A stretch of DNA of 64,000 nt from Ostrinia nubilalis (taxonomy: Eukaryota > Arthropoda > Insecta > Lepidoptera > Crambidae): the NCBI RefSeq assembly GCF_963855985.1, contig NC_087095.1, positions 3,606,001 to 3,670,000 of the forward strand, in the 5' to 3' direction. Positions 55,183-64,000 of this stretch are shown here, piece after piece. The notes below the pieces were generated by a model. That model was not told where the DNA came from, did no database searches, and saw only the letters and a list, made by a program, of their open reading frames with translations. Both the position numbers and the translations under genes were made by a program. Numbering within the stretch: position 1 is the first letter of the stretch; each line of letters starts with the position of its first letter.

Positions 55183-55745
55183 TAATTCTTCAGCAAGGTT
55201 TTGTCCCCTTTCTTGAAGAAGAGTACCACCACGCTTCTGTTCCATGCCTCTGGCGTTGTTCCCCGGAGTTCTTACTTCTTCTTAGAAGTTAAATAGTCTC
55301 TGAAGGACTTGACTTCAATGTCTATGTTCCACCCGCGTTCAGAAGCTCCGAGGTTATTCCGTCATCACCCGATGTCTTGTTGTTCTTTAGGTGTTTGAGA
55401 GCCATCCTAATCTCGTATAGGCTGATAATGCTGCTGATATCCACAATATCTTCGTCGAGGTATATAGCTGTCCATAAAACTTTTTTATCTCACTCAAAAC
55501 CTCGGCTTTTGTTGACGTTACACTACCTTCCGCTGTCTTCAGCATTGTCAGCTAGCTTCGCCCAATAGAGTTGTCTCTTGCGAACACTTTCGAGCCTTGG
55601 TTCCGCTCTATCGCCTCTTTAATACTATTTGTATTAAATTTGCGAACATCATGTCGCAAGGAATTCCTTATCTGTCTTTTGAGCTGCCGATGAGCCTTAG
55701 CGTCAACGGAGAGAGATCTGCAGTGACATTTAACGTGATTCCATG
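55183..55745 (-). pseudogene. RTE LINE ORF, middle part (decayed)
   Basis: On minus: LSVDAKAHRQLKRQIRNSLR and KFNTNSIKEAIERNQGSKVF, then LSEIKKFYGQLYTS, a region like 'ALKHLKNNKTSGDDGITSEL' in a shifted frame, PEAWNRSVVVLFFKKGDKTL and LKNY at the element D junction. This is the segment between endonuclease and RT of RTE LINEs. Stops and frameshifts present; the endonuclease is absent. Confidence 0.75.
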
Positions 55746-56543
55746 ACGTTGAGGGTAAGGGATCCCTAAGAAGATATCCCTATTACAGTTTTATTGTTTT
55801 TGGTTTATTTTAATTTTGATATTCATTTCGATGTTGGTTCTTTCAATTTAATTTCAATGTTATAGGAATCTGATGTTGATGGTTACCATACCAATTTGTT
55901 AAACATTTAATTAGTATTAAATAAGTAGTTATATTCTAGTCTTATTTAACAATTTTACAGATTTTGACTAAAATCGCATTAATAAAACAAATAAAATAAA
56001 TTGAATAAATCAACATTTAGGTCAATAAAAGTGTGGCAAATATCAACAAGTGTACTTATTTTATGGAAATATTCGTTTTTGTAATACCTTGGTTGTGGCA
56101 AAACTAAATAAGTGACACTCAAAAACTAAATAACTGCAACTTAGTTGTAAAATACGGTTGTGGCAAAACTAAATAATTACATTTCTATTTTTTTATTTAA
56201 AATAATACAAAGTAACATCATCGAAGAATATTGAATTAATAAAGGTAAATTTTCTGTATAAAATATCAAAAGATCGACAATAAAATATTTTTACCCTTAA
56301 AAGTTATCGCCATTTTTAACGGAAAAAAACACAAAAACGTGAATATCTTGCAACTTTGGTTTTGTCAGTTATTTAATTCTGCCACGACGGTGACGATATG
56401 TGGTTTAATGTGGGACAACTAGGGCCCTTTGAGGAGACATACGGGTGAATACATTATAGACTGTCGCTATTCATGTGAGCTTACAAAAATATAAATAACT
56501 GCCAAAATATTTCTACTGATGTTGATTACTTACACCAACTACG

Positions 56544-56652
56544 TACAGTCAGCGTCAAATAGTTCGCGACACCTACAGTAGCCAATAAGTTCGCAACACG
56601 TCTTGGAGGTTGTGTCACTTTGAGTGTCACGAATTATTTGACGATGACTGTA
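56544..56652. mobile_element. mariner-type MITE, 109 bp
   Basis: TA-CAGTCAGCGTCAAATAG...; opposite strand TA-CAGTCATCGTCAAATAA..., about 28-bp inverted repeats with few mismatches, bounded by TA. Typical of short Tc1/mariner derivatives. Confidence 0.75.
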
Positions 56653-57227
56653 CAAACGTCAGCTTAGTATCATCGTAAACACTGTTGCATCTTATGTAGT
56701 TAATAATAAGGGACATTTTACCGCAAAAATGTTAATTAGTGCATTAAGCTTGACTCTACAATCAATGCCATAAACGCTTCTTTTGTTGTAAGAAAATACA
56801 GAGCGTCCTTTCTACAGTAGTAACCTTCAATAAGAAGAAGAGAAGAAGTGGAATTTTAATAACCATCATAATATTGAATCAAAATGCTTCGTTGTATTGA
56901 AAAAAATGTCGGCAAATTAATCAATTTGGCGCGTTCCTCCTACGCATAGGATACCAATCCTAATTACATTTACACCCGTATTCACAAACATTACTTTGGG
57001 GCCTCATAGTGCGCGTGGACGCACTGGGTCCCAAAAACCTATTCATAGACGATACTTCAGTGGTGACAAGCACTATGCGTCCCTTAGAATGAACGCAAAG
57101 CTAAGGTAGACAGGGAGCTGTATTACGAAACGCATAGTGTCTATTTACGTCAAAATTTTTAGGTTATTCTCGTTTTTGAGGTTTGTTTGCTTTATTTATG
57201 GTTGTATTCGATTAATATCATCTTACA

Positions 57228-57480
57228 ATGGATTACAGTAGTGAAGAGTCATTTGATAATTTTATCAATGAGCAAAGTAGAATAAGTACCAGAAAAGTGA
57301 TACGGGATTCCCAAAATCCCTTTGATTATTACAATTCAGACGAATTTAGTTTAGGTTTTCCAAAGATGGGGTACTATTCATACTTTTACCACTGATAAAA
57401 GAAGACCTGAGCAAATTAACTGCGAGAGGCCTTCCAGTGCCACCTATATAGGTACCTACATATGTATCAGTTGCTAGTGG
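57228..57480 (+). pseudogene. Harbinger transposase N-terminal remnant
   Basis: From ATG 57228 the frame reads MDYSSEESFDNFINEQ then SQNPFDYYNSDEFSLGF, the family N-terminal motif (compare RSNPFDLRDLNFKIKYRF in the intact copies), to a stop at 57395. A shifted frame continues LLPLIKEDLSKLTARGLPVP. The catalytic domain is missing. Confidence 0.7.
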
Positions 57481-57517
57481 CAAATAAAACAAATTTTTTT
57501 ATGAAGTTTTATTTTCA

Positions 57518-57632
57518 TCAATCTTCAATGGCTAATTTAATTTTATGTATTTGTAACTCATGAATCTTTTTTTTATGTTCTAAAAATTCTTTTCTCTTGC
57601 TATCAAATTTGTTTCTCTTTGTAGCCCCAACT
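57518..57632 (-). pseudogene. Myb/SANT-like protein C-terminal remnant
   Basis: On minus: RKEFLEHKKKIHELQIHKIK, then LAIED and a stop at 57518-57520. The charged coiled-coil end resembles that of Harbinger Myb/SANT partners. Upstream sequence is frameshifted. Confidence 0.5.
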
Positions 57633-57958
57633 CGTGCAAAGCCTGGTCTTGTTGTATATTATTCAATGTGGTGCGTTTGATTCTTGTTTCTGTCTTAATC
57701 TTCATTCTTGCTACTACTAATCTTAATTTCTTGATACCTACCTGAAAAGCAAATTATGAATTTAATTCCTTTGAGTATATTCTGCTTAGTTATTCCTCAT
57801 AAATCTACGTACTATATATTTTAAAAACATTACTTACTAGTGGGTGTTGAGAACGTTTGATTGATTCCTGAGAAAGTTCTTTCATTGTTTGGGTCTTTAA
57901 ATTATTCCAGCAGCTTTTCAGTTGATGTGTGAGCCTTTGTGAAACATAAATAAATATG

Positions 57959-60900
57959 GTTTTTTTTTTTTTTTTTTTTATGTGATAGGAGGCAAACGAG
58001 CAGACGGATCACCTGATGGTAAGTGATTACCGTCGCCCATAGACACCCGCAGACCCAGGGGCGTTACAGGTGCGTTGCCGGCCTTTAAGGTAAAGATACG
58101 CTCTCCTCTTGAAAGCTTGCAGGTCGTATCCGTCCGGAAACACCGCAGACGACAGTCCATTCCACAGTTTGGTTGTACGGGGCAGGAAGTTTCTAGAGAA
58201 ACGTACTGTTGTGGACTGCCAACCATCTAAGTGATGGGGGTGGAAGTGCTGTCGGGTAGATCGGTGGCGAAAAGTGGCGGCAGGAATAAGTCCTGATAAT
58301 TCTTCGGAGCACTCCCCGTGATACATGCGATAGAAGATGCACAGTGAGGATACATCTCTACGCAGCGCCAAGGGGTCAAGCCGATCCGAAATGTCCTGGC
58401 AGTCAACGATTCGAGCTGCTCTCCGTTCAATGCGGTCCAGAGGGAGAAGCTGGTACTGGGGCGCACCTGCCCAAAGATGAGAACAGTATTCCATATGAGG
58501 CCGAACCTGCGCCTTGTAAAGTTGCAGACGATGGGCTGGAGTGAAATACCGTCTCGATCTATTGAGCACACCAAGCTTCTTCGAGGCTAATTTAGCCTTA
58601 CCCTCTAAATGACCACGGAACTGGACTTCGCTCGATATGTCGACACCAAGGATTCCGATATTGGCTGAGGCAGTTAGGGGAGTGCTCTCGAAACAGCGGG
58701 ATACGACAAACGGCAACTTTTTGGCGGTGAACGCGCAAACTTGTGTCTTTGTAGGGTTAAATTGGACCAAATTGCGTCGACCCCAGTCTGAGACCTCCTT
58801 CAAGGAGGTTTCAATTTCGGACACAAGTTTGTTACGGCTCTCAATGACGTTCTCCCGAGAGATATTTGCGCGGCCGGTATAAGCGGCATCAACCGTGCTG
58901 TCGTCCGCATAGCAATGAATGCCGCTAATTTGCAGCATATCATTGATATGCAGAAGGAAGAGCGTAGGCGATAGCACACAGCCTTGGGGGACACCAGCAT
59001 TCACAGACATAGAGTCTGAGCATTTGCTGTCGACAACGACCTTAATGCTTCTGTCTGCTAAAAAGCTGGCGACCCATCCGCATAATTTCTCGGGAAGCCC
59101 ATAGGAAGGGAGCTTCGAAAGAAGCGATTTGTGCCAAACCCGATCGAAGGCCTTCGCCATGTCCAAACTGACCGCCAATGCTTCCCCCTTAGTCTCGATC
59201 GCCTGTGCCCAACAATGTGTCAAGTAGACCAGAAGATCACCAGCCGAGCGACCTCCACGGAAACCGTACTGTCGGTCACTTAGCAACTGGTGGGCCTCTA
59301 GGTACCGAAGGAGCTGGCTGTTGATAATGGATTCCATTATCTTCGAGAACAAGGAGGTGATTGCTATCGGCCTATAGTTGGACGGATTTGAGCGGTCACC
59401 TTTTTTAGGGATCGGGTGCACCAAAGCTGTCCTCCATGAGGTCGGGACTATGCCAGAGAGGTAGGAGAGCCGAAAAAGGCGCGTTAAAACCGGTGCTAAC
59501 TCTGGAGCGCACGTCCTCAGCACGATAGGAGGGATTCCATCGGGCCCACTCGACTTATGGATATCCAGGGAAAATAGAGCCAGACGTACTGAGCTTTGGT
59601 GGAACCGGATATCCGGCATACAGCTCTCACACCTTGGTATAATCGGTGGCTCATGTCCCCCGTCATCCAGTGTCGAGTTGGACGCAAAGAGTTTGCCCAG
59701 AAGATCGGCTTTCTCCTTTGCATCGTGGGCCAACGAACCGTTTCCCATGTGCAGGGGTGGAAATGATGGCATGCAGAAATTTCCTTGGATAGCTTTGGCA
59801 AGAGACCAGAACGCACGAGTTCCAGAAGGAAGGCGCTCTAGCTTCCCACCAATTCCACCAATGTGCTCCGACTTCGCCCTTGCAATGACTCTTTTGAAAG
59901 ACCTAGAGGCAAAGTTAAACTCCTTTTTTAATGCGCTGGTGTTTTCATCCCGTAGCTTCGCTGCATTTGCCCAGGCTTGGTAGGATTCCTGCTTCCGGCG
60001 TAAAACCTTTTTGCAGGATTGACTAAACCAAGGCTGAGATTTGCCACCAATGGGAATAACAGAAGACGGTATGAAAAGTTCCATACCCTGCAGCACCACA
60101 TCAGCAACAAGATCAGCAACGACGCTGGGATCATCCTGCGTGAAGCAAACCTGCCTCCAGGGGTAAGATGCGAAGAAGGACCGCATCTCATCCCAGTCTG
60201 CTGACCTGTAGTGCCACACGCGGCGACTGCATGCAACTCGTGGTCGCGGCGAGCACGTGAGTGGCACCGTACTCCGGATAAGGCAATGGTCCGAGGAGCC
60301 CAGAGGGGCGCCAACGGATAGCTGATAGCCATCCGGATGGGAAGTCAGCAGAAGGTCCAACAGTGAAGGTTCTTGGCTCTCTACATCTGGGATTCGCGTG
60401 GGCGTAGTAACCAGTTGTGTCAAGCCATATGCGAAGGCGAAGTCGTGAACAGATCTCCCTGCATGATCGGTTTTGCTCGATCCGAGCCATTCGGTGTGAT
60501 GGGCGTTGAAATCGCCAAGTATCACGATCTCTGCAGAGGGGATCTGCTGCTGCACTGATTCTGCAGCCATTTGGACGTGCTCAATGAGTCGGTCAGTTTC
60601 GGCATCACCGCTATGGGACCTATAGAGGCAGGCGTAGACGCGGGGGTGGTCATCGCTGTCTACGCGGAGCCATAGGATGGAGAGGTCCCTGCTTTCGAGG
60701 TGGCTGAGGCGTCGAGAACTGATATTGCCCCCTACGTACACGCACACCCCGGCCCTAGGCACAAAGGCATGTTCCAGTTTATACCCAGGGTAGGAGAGAT
60801 AAGATGTGTCCGCAGGAGACGATATCTGAGTCTCGGTTAAGAAAAGCAAGGCCGGCTTTGATGTCTCAAGGTGGTGGTGAACAGCATTGAGGTTAGAGTG

Positions 60901-61330
60901 TAAGCCCCTGATATTGCAAAAGTCCACGGTCAGCGTGGCAGGGGGTGCCATGGTAAATTTGCTCTTGCCCCAGGTGTTGAGCGCGGTTTTGCCCTCCCCA
61001 GAGTACGAGGGGCGGCCTGGGCATCCACGCTCAGGTGTGTTGTGTCCTGAGCATGGATGTCCAGTGAGGGATTCTCCAACGCTAACGCAGCTGGTACCCT
61101 CCTGGGGTAAAATAGTTTTTAACTGCGCTATCATTGGGAGGTGGGGAGGGGGGGGGGGGTTGGGCCTCCGGTACCCTCACTCACTCGGCGAAACACAACA
61201 CAAGTGCTGCTTCACGCCGGTTTTCTGTGAGGCCGTGGTATCACTCCGGTCGAGCCGGCCCATTCGTGCCGAAGCATGGCTCTCCCACGGATACGGAATT
61301 ACGGTTCAGAATTGTACGCCACTGTTAAGA
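57959..61330 (-). mobile_element. Jockey-like LINE with poly(A) tail
   Basis: Minus-strand non-LTR retrotransposon ending in ~20 A (T-run 57960-57979) after 'tcgtttgcctcctatcacat', a very common lepidopteran LINE 3' end. The 5' leader (61135 to about 61330) contains 'gagtgagtgagggtaccgg' and 'ggcacgaatgggccggctcg', which I know as a 5' region of this LINE group. The exact 5' end and target duplication are not resolved. One long frame (58027-61134); no separate ORF1 was identified, so this may be a truncated or internally rearranged copy. Confidence 0.85.
58027..61134 (-). CDS. LINE ORF2: APE endonuclease plus reverse transcriptase, 1,035 codons
   Basis: Endonuclease (~68-290): N in [10 protein letters not shown] in [15 protein letters not shown] at 207-213, and SDH at 281-283. 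Reverse transcriptase (~525-790): [42 protein letters not shown] and the catalytic YADD at 742-745. A C-terminal Cys/His-poor tail follows ([19 protein letters not shown]). No stops, all catalytic residues present. The first 61 residues lack similarity to an endonuclease, so Met62 ([11 protein letters not shown]) is a likely true start. Clade jockey/CR1-like by motif style. Confidence 0.92.
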   Translation of the reverse strand: MIAQLKTILPQEGTSCVSVGESLTGHPCSGHNTPERGCPGRPSYSGEGKTALNTWGKSKFTMAPPATLTVDFCNIRGLHSNLNAVHHHLETSKPALLFLTETQISSPADTSYLSYPGYKLEHAFVPRAGVCVYVGGNISSRRLSHLESRDLSILWLRVDSDDHPRVYACLYRSHSGDAETDRLIEHVQMAAESVQQQIPSAEIVILGDFNAHHTEWLGSSKTDHAGRSVHDFAFAYGLTQLVTTPTRIPDVESQEPSLLDLLLTSHPDGYQLSVGAPLGSSDHCLIRSTVPLTCSPRPRVACSRRVWHYRSADWDEMRSFFASYPWRQVCFTQDDPSVVADLVADVVLQGMELFIPSSVIPIGGKSQPWFSQSCKKVLRRKQESYQAWANAAKLRDENTSALKKEFNFASRSFKRVIARAKSEHIGGIGGKLERLPSGTRAFWSLAKAIQGNFCMPSFPPLHMGNGSLAHDAKEKADLLGKLFASNSTLDDGGHEPPIIPRCESCMPDIRFHQSSVRLALFSLDIHKSSGPDGIPPIVLRTCAPELAPVLTRLFRLSYLSGIVPTSWRTALVHPIPKKGDRSNPSNYRPIAITSLFSKIMESIINSQLLRYLEAHQLLSDRQYGFRGGRSAGDLLVYLTHCWAQAIETKGEALAVSLDMAKAFDRVWHKSLLSKLPSYGLPEKLCGWVASFLADRSIKVVVDSKCSDSMSVNAGVPQGCVLSPTLFLLHINDMLQISGIHCYADDSTVDAAYTGRANISRENVIESRNKLVSEIETSLKEVSDWGRRNLVQFNPTKTQVCAFTAKKLPFVVSRCFESTPLTASANIGILGVDISSEVQFRGHLEGKAKLASKKLGVLNRSRRYFTPAHRLQLYKAQVRPHMEYCSHLWAGAPQYQLLPLDRIERRAARIVDCQDISDRLDPLALRRDVSSLCIFYRMYHGECSEELSGLIPAATFRHRSTRQHFHPHHLDGWQSTTVRFSRNFLPRTTKLWNGLSSAVFPDGYDLQAFKRRAYLYLKGRQRTCNAPGSAGVYGRR

Positions 61331-61827
61331 GTTTCCCAGGCCTGCTTCGTCAACTCGATATTTTAGAGAGGATAATAATATGCTTGTCTTCAATAATAGG
61401 CCTTTCTCTTATTAAACTACAATCAGCAGCTCTCTTTCGGAAGAAGAAAACGCTAGTTTTTTATCTGAAAAATAATGATTGAAAAATGATTTTCACTATT
61501 ATTATTAATCGAAGTATTCGTACTAACCTGATAGTTGTAGTTTTATCCATATTTATTTAATTCACAAATCCACAAAATAACGACACATAAAAACCGTTGC
61601 ACCGTTTGAATGACAGGAATGTCATGTCAGTTAGCGGAGTGAAGTGCGTAACATAAGCGAACCAATCACAGAACTCTATTCAACACTCTGATTTTGCATA
61701 GTCAAGGGTCGTTTAAGTATTGTTTATGAATTGAAAGGCTTGTCATATGGAATGCATTGAGAAATGTCTCATTTCGCATAGCGTTGCTGCTTTGCATAGG
61801 TAAGTATCGTTTGTGAATACGGGTGTT

Positions 61828-62808
61828 AGTCTTTAGGCTAATTGAGAATTAGTCTGACTCTCCATTCGAAATAATTCTGTAAATAAAACTGAATTGGACC
61901 GCTTCAGAAATATTATTTAGTATATAAGAGATAAAAGAAATGATTGGATACCCCCACTACACAGTACCTATTATTTATTTAAAAAACCTTACTTCAAACT
62001 AGAAATTAGTGTTCATTGGTCATGACATTCATTTAAGTCTTATGTCAGTATTTGCCTACATTTTAATAGGTCATTTTCCACTGTAGAATTCACTAATTCG
62101 CCAGAGGAAAACGGACAATTTGACTTACTCTTCGCACTATGGATTCGACCAAACAAGAGTAAATATTAATCTCAGAATAAATCGACAGTTTAGACATATT
62201 TCCCATACTAAAACTGTCAATGTCCAGTTATACCAGGAGTTATTCTCGGATAAAGTTTGGTTGAATTGAATCGGACCTTAGTCGCCTTTTACAATATTCC
62301 CGAAGAGCGGGGGTGATTCTACTCTACTGACAACGAGATGCATGTTATTTTCGTGATAAGTTTCGAGCCTCGTTCCAGAATTACCTTTAACTTTGCCCTA
62401 ATTCAAACGGAAACAAATTCCAGCTTATTTACGCAAGCCTTTAGGTAATTGGTTTATTCTCATTACAGAATAGTTGTAAACTCGGACTGGGGCACGTTAA
62501 TACGGTTAGGGTAATAACTAGGAGAGCACTTCGTCTAATTTATTTGTTTATTTCGTGAGTCACGCCACTACGCGAGGTCTTGTAGATGTTAATTTGTTTA
62601 GATAAAACCGAGCTTCGAGCTTTTGTATTTTAAACAATTGATTAAGGATGACTGAGGGTGAACAAAGTAACAAGTTTGTAGAATAGCAACTTAGGTCGAC
62701 TAGCAAATAATGAAAGCTCCTTTGGAAATCCAACAGCCTCCCAATAATGTTTTCTACGACGATAGTTTAGTATTAGACAGCAATATCACCAATCTATAAG
62801 ACATACTT
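61828..62808. other. Intergenic DNA, no gene seen
   Basis: AT-rich; no supported feature. Confidence 0.45.
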
Positions 62809-62897
62809 AGGCTGGGTTGCACCATCTTACTTTAACTTTAAAACGTCAAAAAATCCAATACAAAAACACCGGTTAGGTATACGGTGAAACTCAGCCT
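62809..62897. mobile_element. MITE, AGGCYGRGTTGCACCA family, shorter copy
   Basis: Left AGGCTGGGTTGCACCATCTT; right 'acggtgaaactcagcct', whose inverse is AGGCTGAGTTTCACC. The interior 'aacgtcaaaaaatccaatac' and 'aaacaccggtta' match 53521-53634. Confidence 0.7.
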
Positions 62898-62899
62898 TA

Positions 62900-63855
62900 G
62901 ATATTTAGACAGTGATAGAATCCTGTTTTAGGGCCTTATGGCGGCAAAGAGTGATGGGATCGGTAACATCACGATCAGTATTAGACGTGTGCACTTGTGC
63001 AGAGCTTGAAAGGGTTAATGAGCGGAGATTACGATAGCTGACGTCACATTGGTTGGAATTTTCAGGGGACTTTAGACCTTCTTGTCATGTCTGCTAACCA
63101 TAGTACAAGTTTTACTTAATTTGGGACTAGATGGCGAAGACTAAAAATGTCCAAGGATATTTATTATTTATTTATAGAATACTGAGTAGAGCCGAGACTG
63201 CTAAGGCTTACCTGACGATTATTTACTAAGAATACTGTCCAGGAAGAAAGAATTTACAGAAAAGGGGAAGGATATTTTGTTAAAACAAAGGTAGACGTTC
63301 CAGGAAGTTAGATCAGAGACTTCAGATAATCAAATTTGCTGTAGTTACAAAACTTTTATTAATTAAAGTACCTCTTATTGCTCGGATAGATACATTTAAA
63401 ATAGTATATGCTAGACTAAACTGAACTACTTAACCCTAAACTATGTTAGAAGTTTTCAAGGTTCGGAAATTTCGAACATGTCTGGGGTTGGAACCGTGTA
63501 GTTTTACTAGGGCACCTAATTTGGTTAATGAGAAAGACATGTTTTCGCACTATTGGAAGTATAGTTACTATTAAAATAGTGAAATAATTTAATTAACGCG
63601 ATTTATTGACGTCCAACGAACAAAAATAATATAGAAAACGAGAATATAGAGGCGCATAGAGAAAATTATAAACTTTTTGAAATTAAAAATGTATGGGTTT
63701 TGTACAAATTAAAAAGGGGAAACTTAGCAAGATTGCATACTACGTGTTATAGGCAATTTTATCAGAAACTACTGGATTAGGAATTTCAAGGCTATCCCTT
63801 GAAATTAATTAGCAGTTTGAGCATCAAGGGCAAGGTGGCGTCTATGTAATAGTAT
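62900..63855. other. Intergenic DNA, no gene seen
   Basis: AT-rich; no supported feature. Confidence 0.45.
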
Positions 63856-63859
63856 TTGT

Positions 63860-64000
63860 TTTTATTTATAATTCTTTATTGCACACATAATAAACAGTGG
63901 TACAACAGGTGAGCTTAATGCAAAACAGAAAAGTAGACAAAACAGAGAACTTAAGTAGGCAGGTATAGTGTATCTTGCAATATAAATGTATAAATGTAGT
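63860..64000 (-). repeat. Dispersed LINE-like 3' tail, runs off the window
   Basis: 'Ttctttattgcacacataat' and 'ggtacaacaggtgagcttaa' are strings common in lepidopteran LINE 3' ends; in minus sense they include an AATAAAG near the end. The rest is outside the window. Confidence 0.4.

Larger units (their letters stand above)
51442..56399. mobile_element. Element C: ~5-kb DNA transposon with subterminal repeats and nested insertions
   Basis: Termini ATATCGTCACCGTCGTGGCA at both ends in inverted orientation; similarity continues as AATTAAATAACTGACA. Subterminal copies of GTGGCARAAYTAAATAASTGAC lie inside the left end (51644-51756, including two near-identical direct copies of 'aataagtgactttatttaat') and the right end (56094-56185). 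The middle holds an RTE LINE fragment, itself interrupted by element D. No transposase recognised. The architecture is like elements A and B with unrelated sequence. Confidence 0.65.
56973..61825. mobile_element. Decayed PIF/Harbinger element interrupted by a LINE
   Basis: Ends CACCCGTATTCACAAAC and GTTTGTGAATACGGGTG (with one internal A/T difference) are inverted and flanked by TTA at 56970-56972 and 61826-61828, the PIF/Harbinger duplication. It retains the start of a transposase (+, 57228) and the end of a Myb/SANT-like gene (-, 57518), so genes are in a divergent-remnant layout unlike the convergent one at 37-45 kb. Most of the transposase is deleted. A jockey-like LINE (57959 to about 61330) lies between. 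The 150-bp MITE at 5128 is a deletion derivative of this family. Confidence 0.8.

Noticed and set aside
60887..61366. 159-codon plus frame
   Set aside because: Antisense to the LINE 5' region; no recognisable domain.

Overview
This window looks like a piece of a moth or butterfly (Lepidoptera) nuclear genome. It is AT-rich and intron-style, and almost everything recognisable is transposable-element sequence of kinds typical of Lepidoptera: RTE and jockey-like LINE tails, Helitron-like ends finishing in CTAGT, a tRNA-derived SINE, many short MITEs, CsRn1- and mdg3-like Gypsy retrotransposons, PIF/Harbinger elements and a Transib-like element. No complete host gene is visible. Two exon-like pieces (6726-6841 and 18072-18185, both +) are the only candidates for host coding sequence. 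The Lepidoptera assignment is an inference from repeat families, not from a marker gene.

Layout. 1-14.4 kb: intergenic DNA with MITEs, LINE tails, Helitron-like fragments and one candidate terminal exon. 14.8-18.0 kb: a ~3.2 kb DNA transposon ('element A') with terminal inverted repeats and subterminal motifs, carrying a decayed LINE fragment. 18-22.5 kb: a candidate exon, an RTE tail, foldback elements, a degenerate tandem repeat and a SINE. 22.52-34.88 kb: a nest. A CsRn1-like Gypsy element on the minus strand (577-bp LTRs, tRNA-Trp primer site) has a 1,686-bp Transib-like element (5-bp duplication CGCCG) in its left LTR and a complete mdg3-like Gypsy element (220-bp LTRs, 1,476-codon gag-pol, 4-bp duplication ATAT) in its right LTR. 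37.3-45.2 kb: two almost identical intact PIF/Harbinger elements in tandem, each with a spliced transposase gene and a convergent Myb/SANT-like gene. 46.9-51.2 kb: MITEs, a foldback and 'element B'. 51.4-56.4 kb: 'element C', which holds a broken RTE LINE, which holds 'element D', which holds a MITE. 56.97-61.83 kb: a decayed Harbinger element interrupted by a jockey-like LINE with a 1,035-codon open frame. 61.8-64 kb: intergenic.

How the parts work together. The apparently competent parts are the mdg3-like Gypsy (one substitution between LTRs, all catalytic motifs present), the two Harbinger copies (transposase plus Myb/SANT partner, intact ends) and perhaps the LINE. The CsRn1-like Gypsy is young but has one frameshift in the integrase tail. 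The most unusual structure is a run of five stem-loops just downstream of the mdg3-like gag-pol stop codon. The loops share a 13-nt core while the stems differ in sequence but stay paired, which suggests a selected RNA structure in the retrotransposon 3' region.
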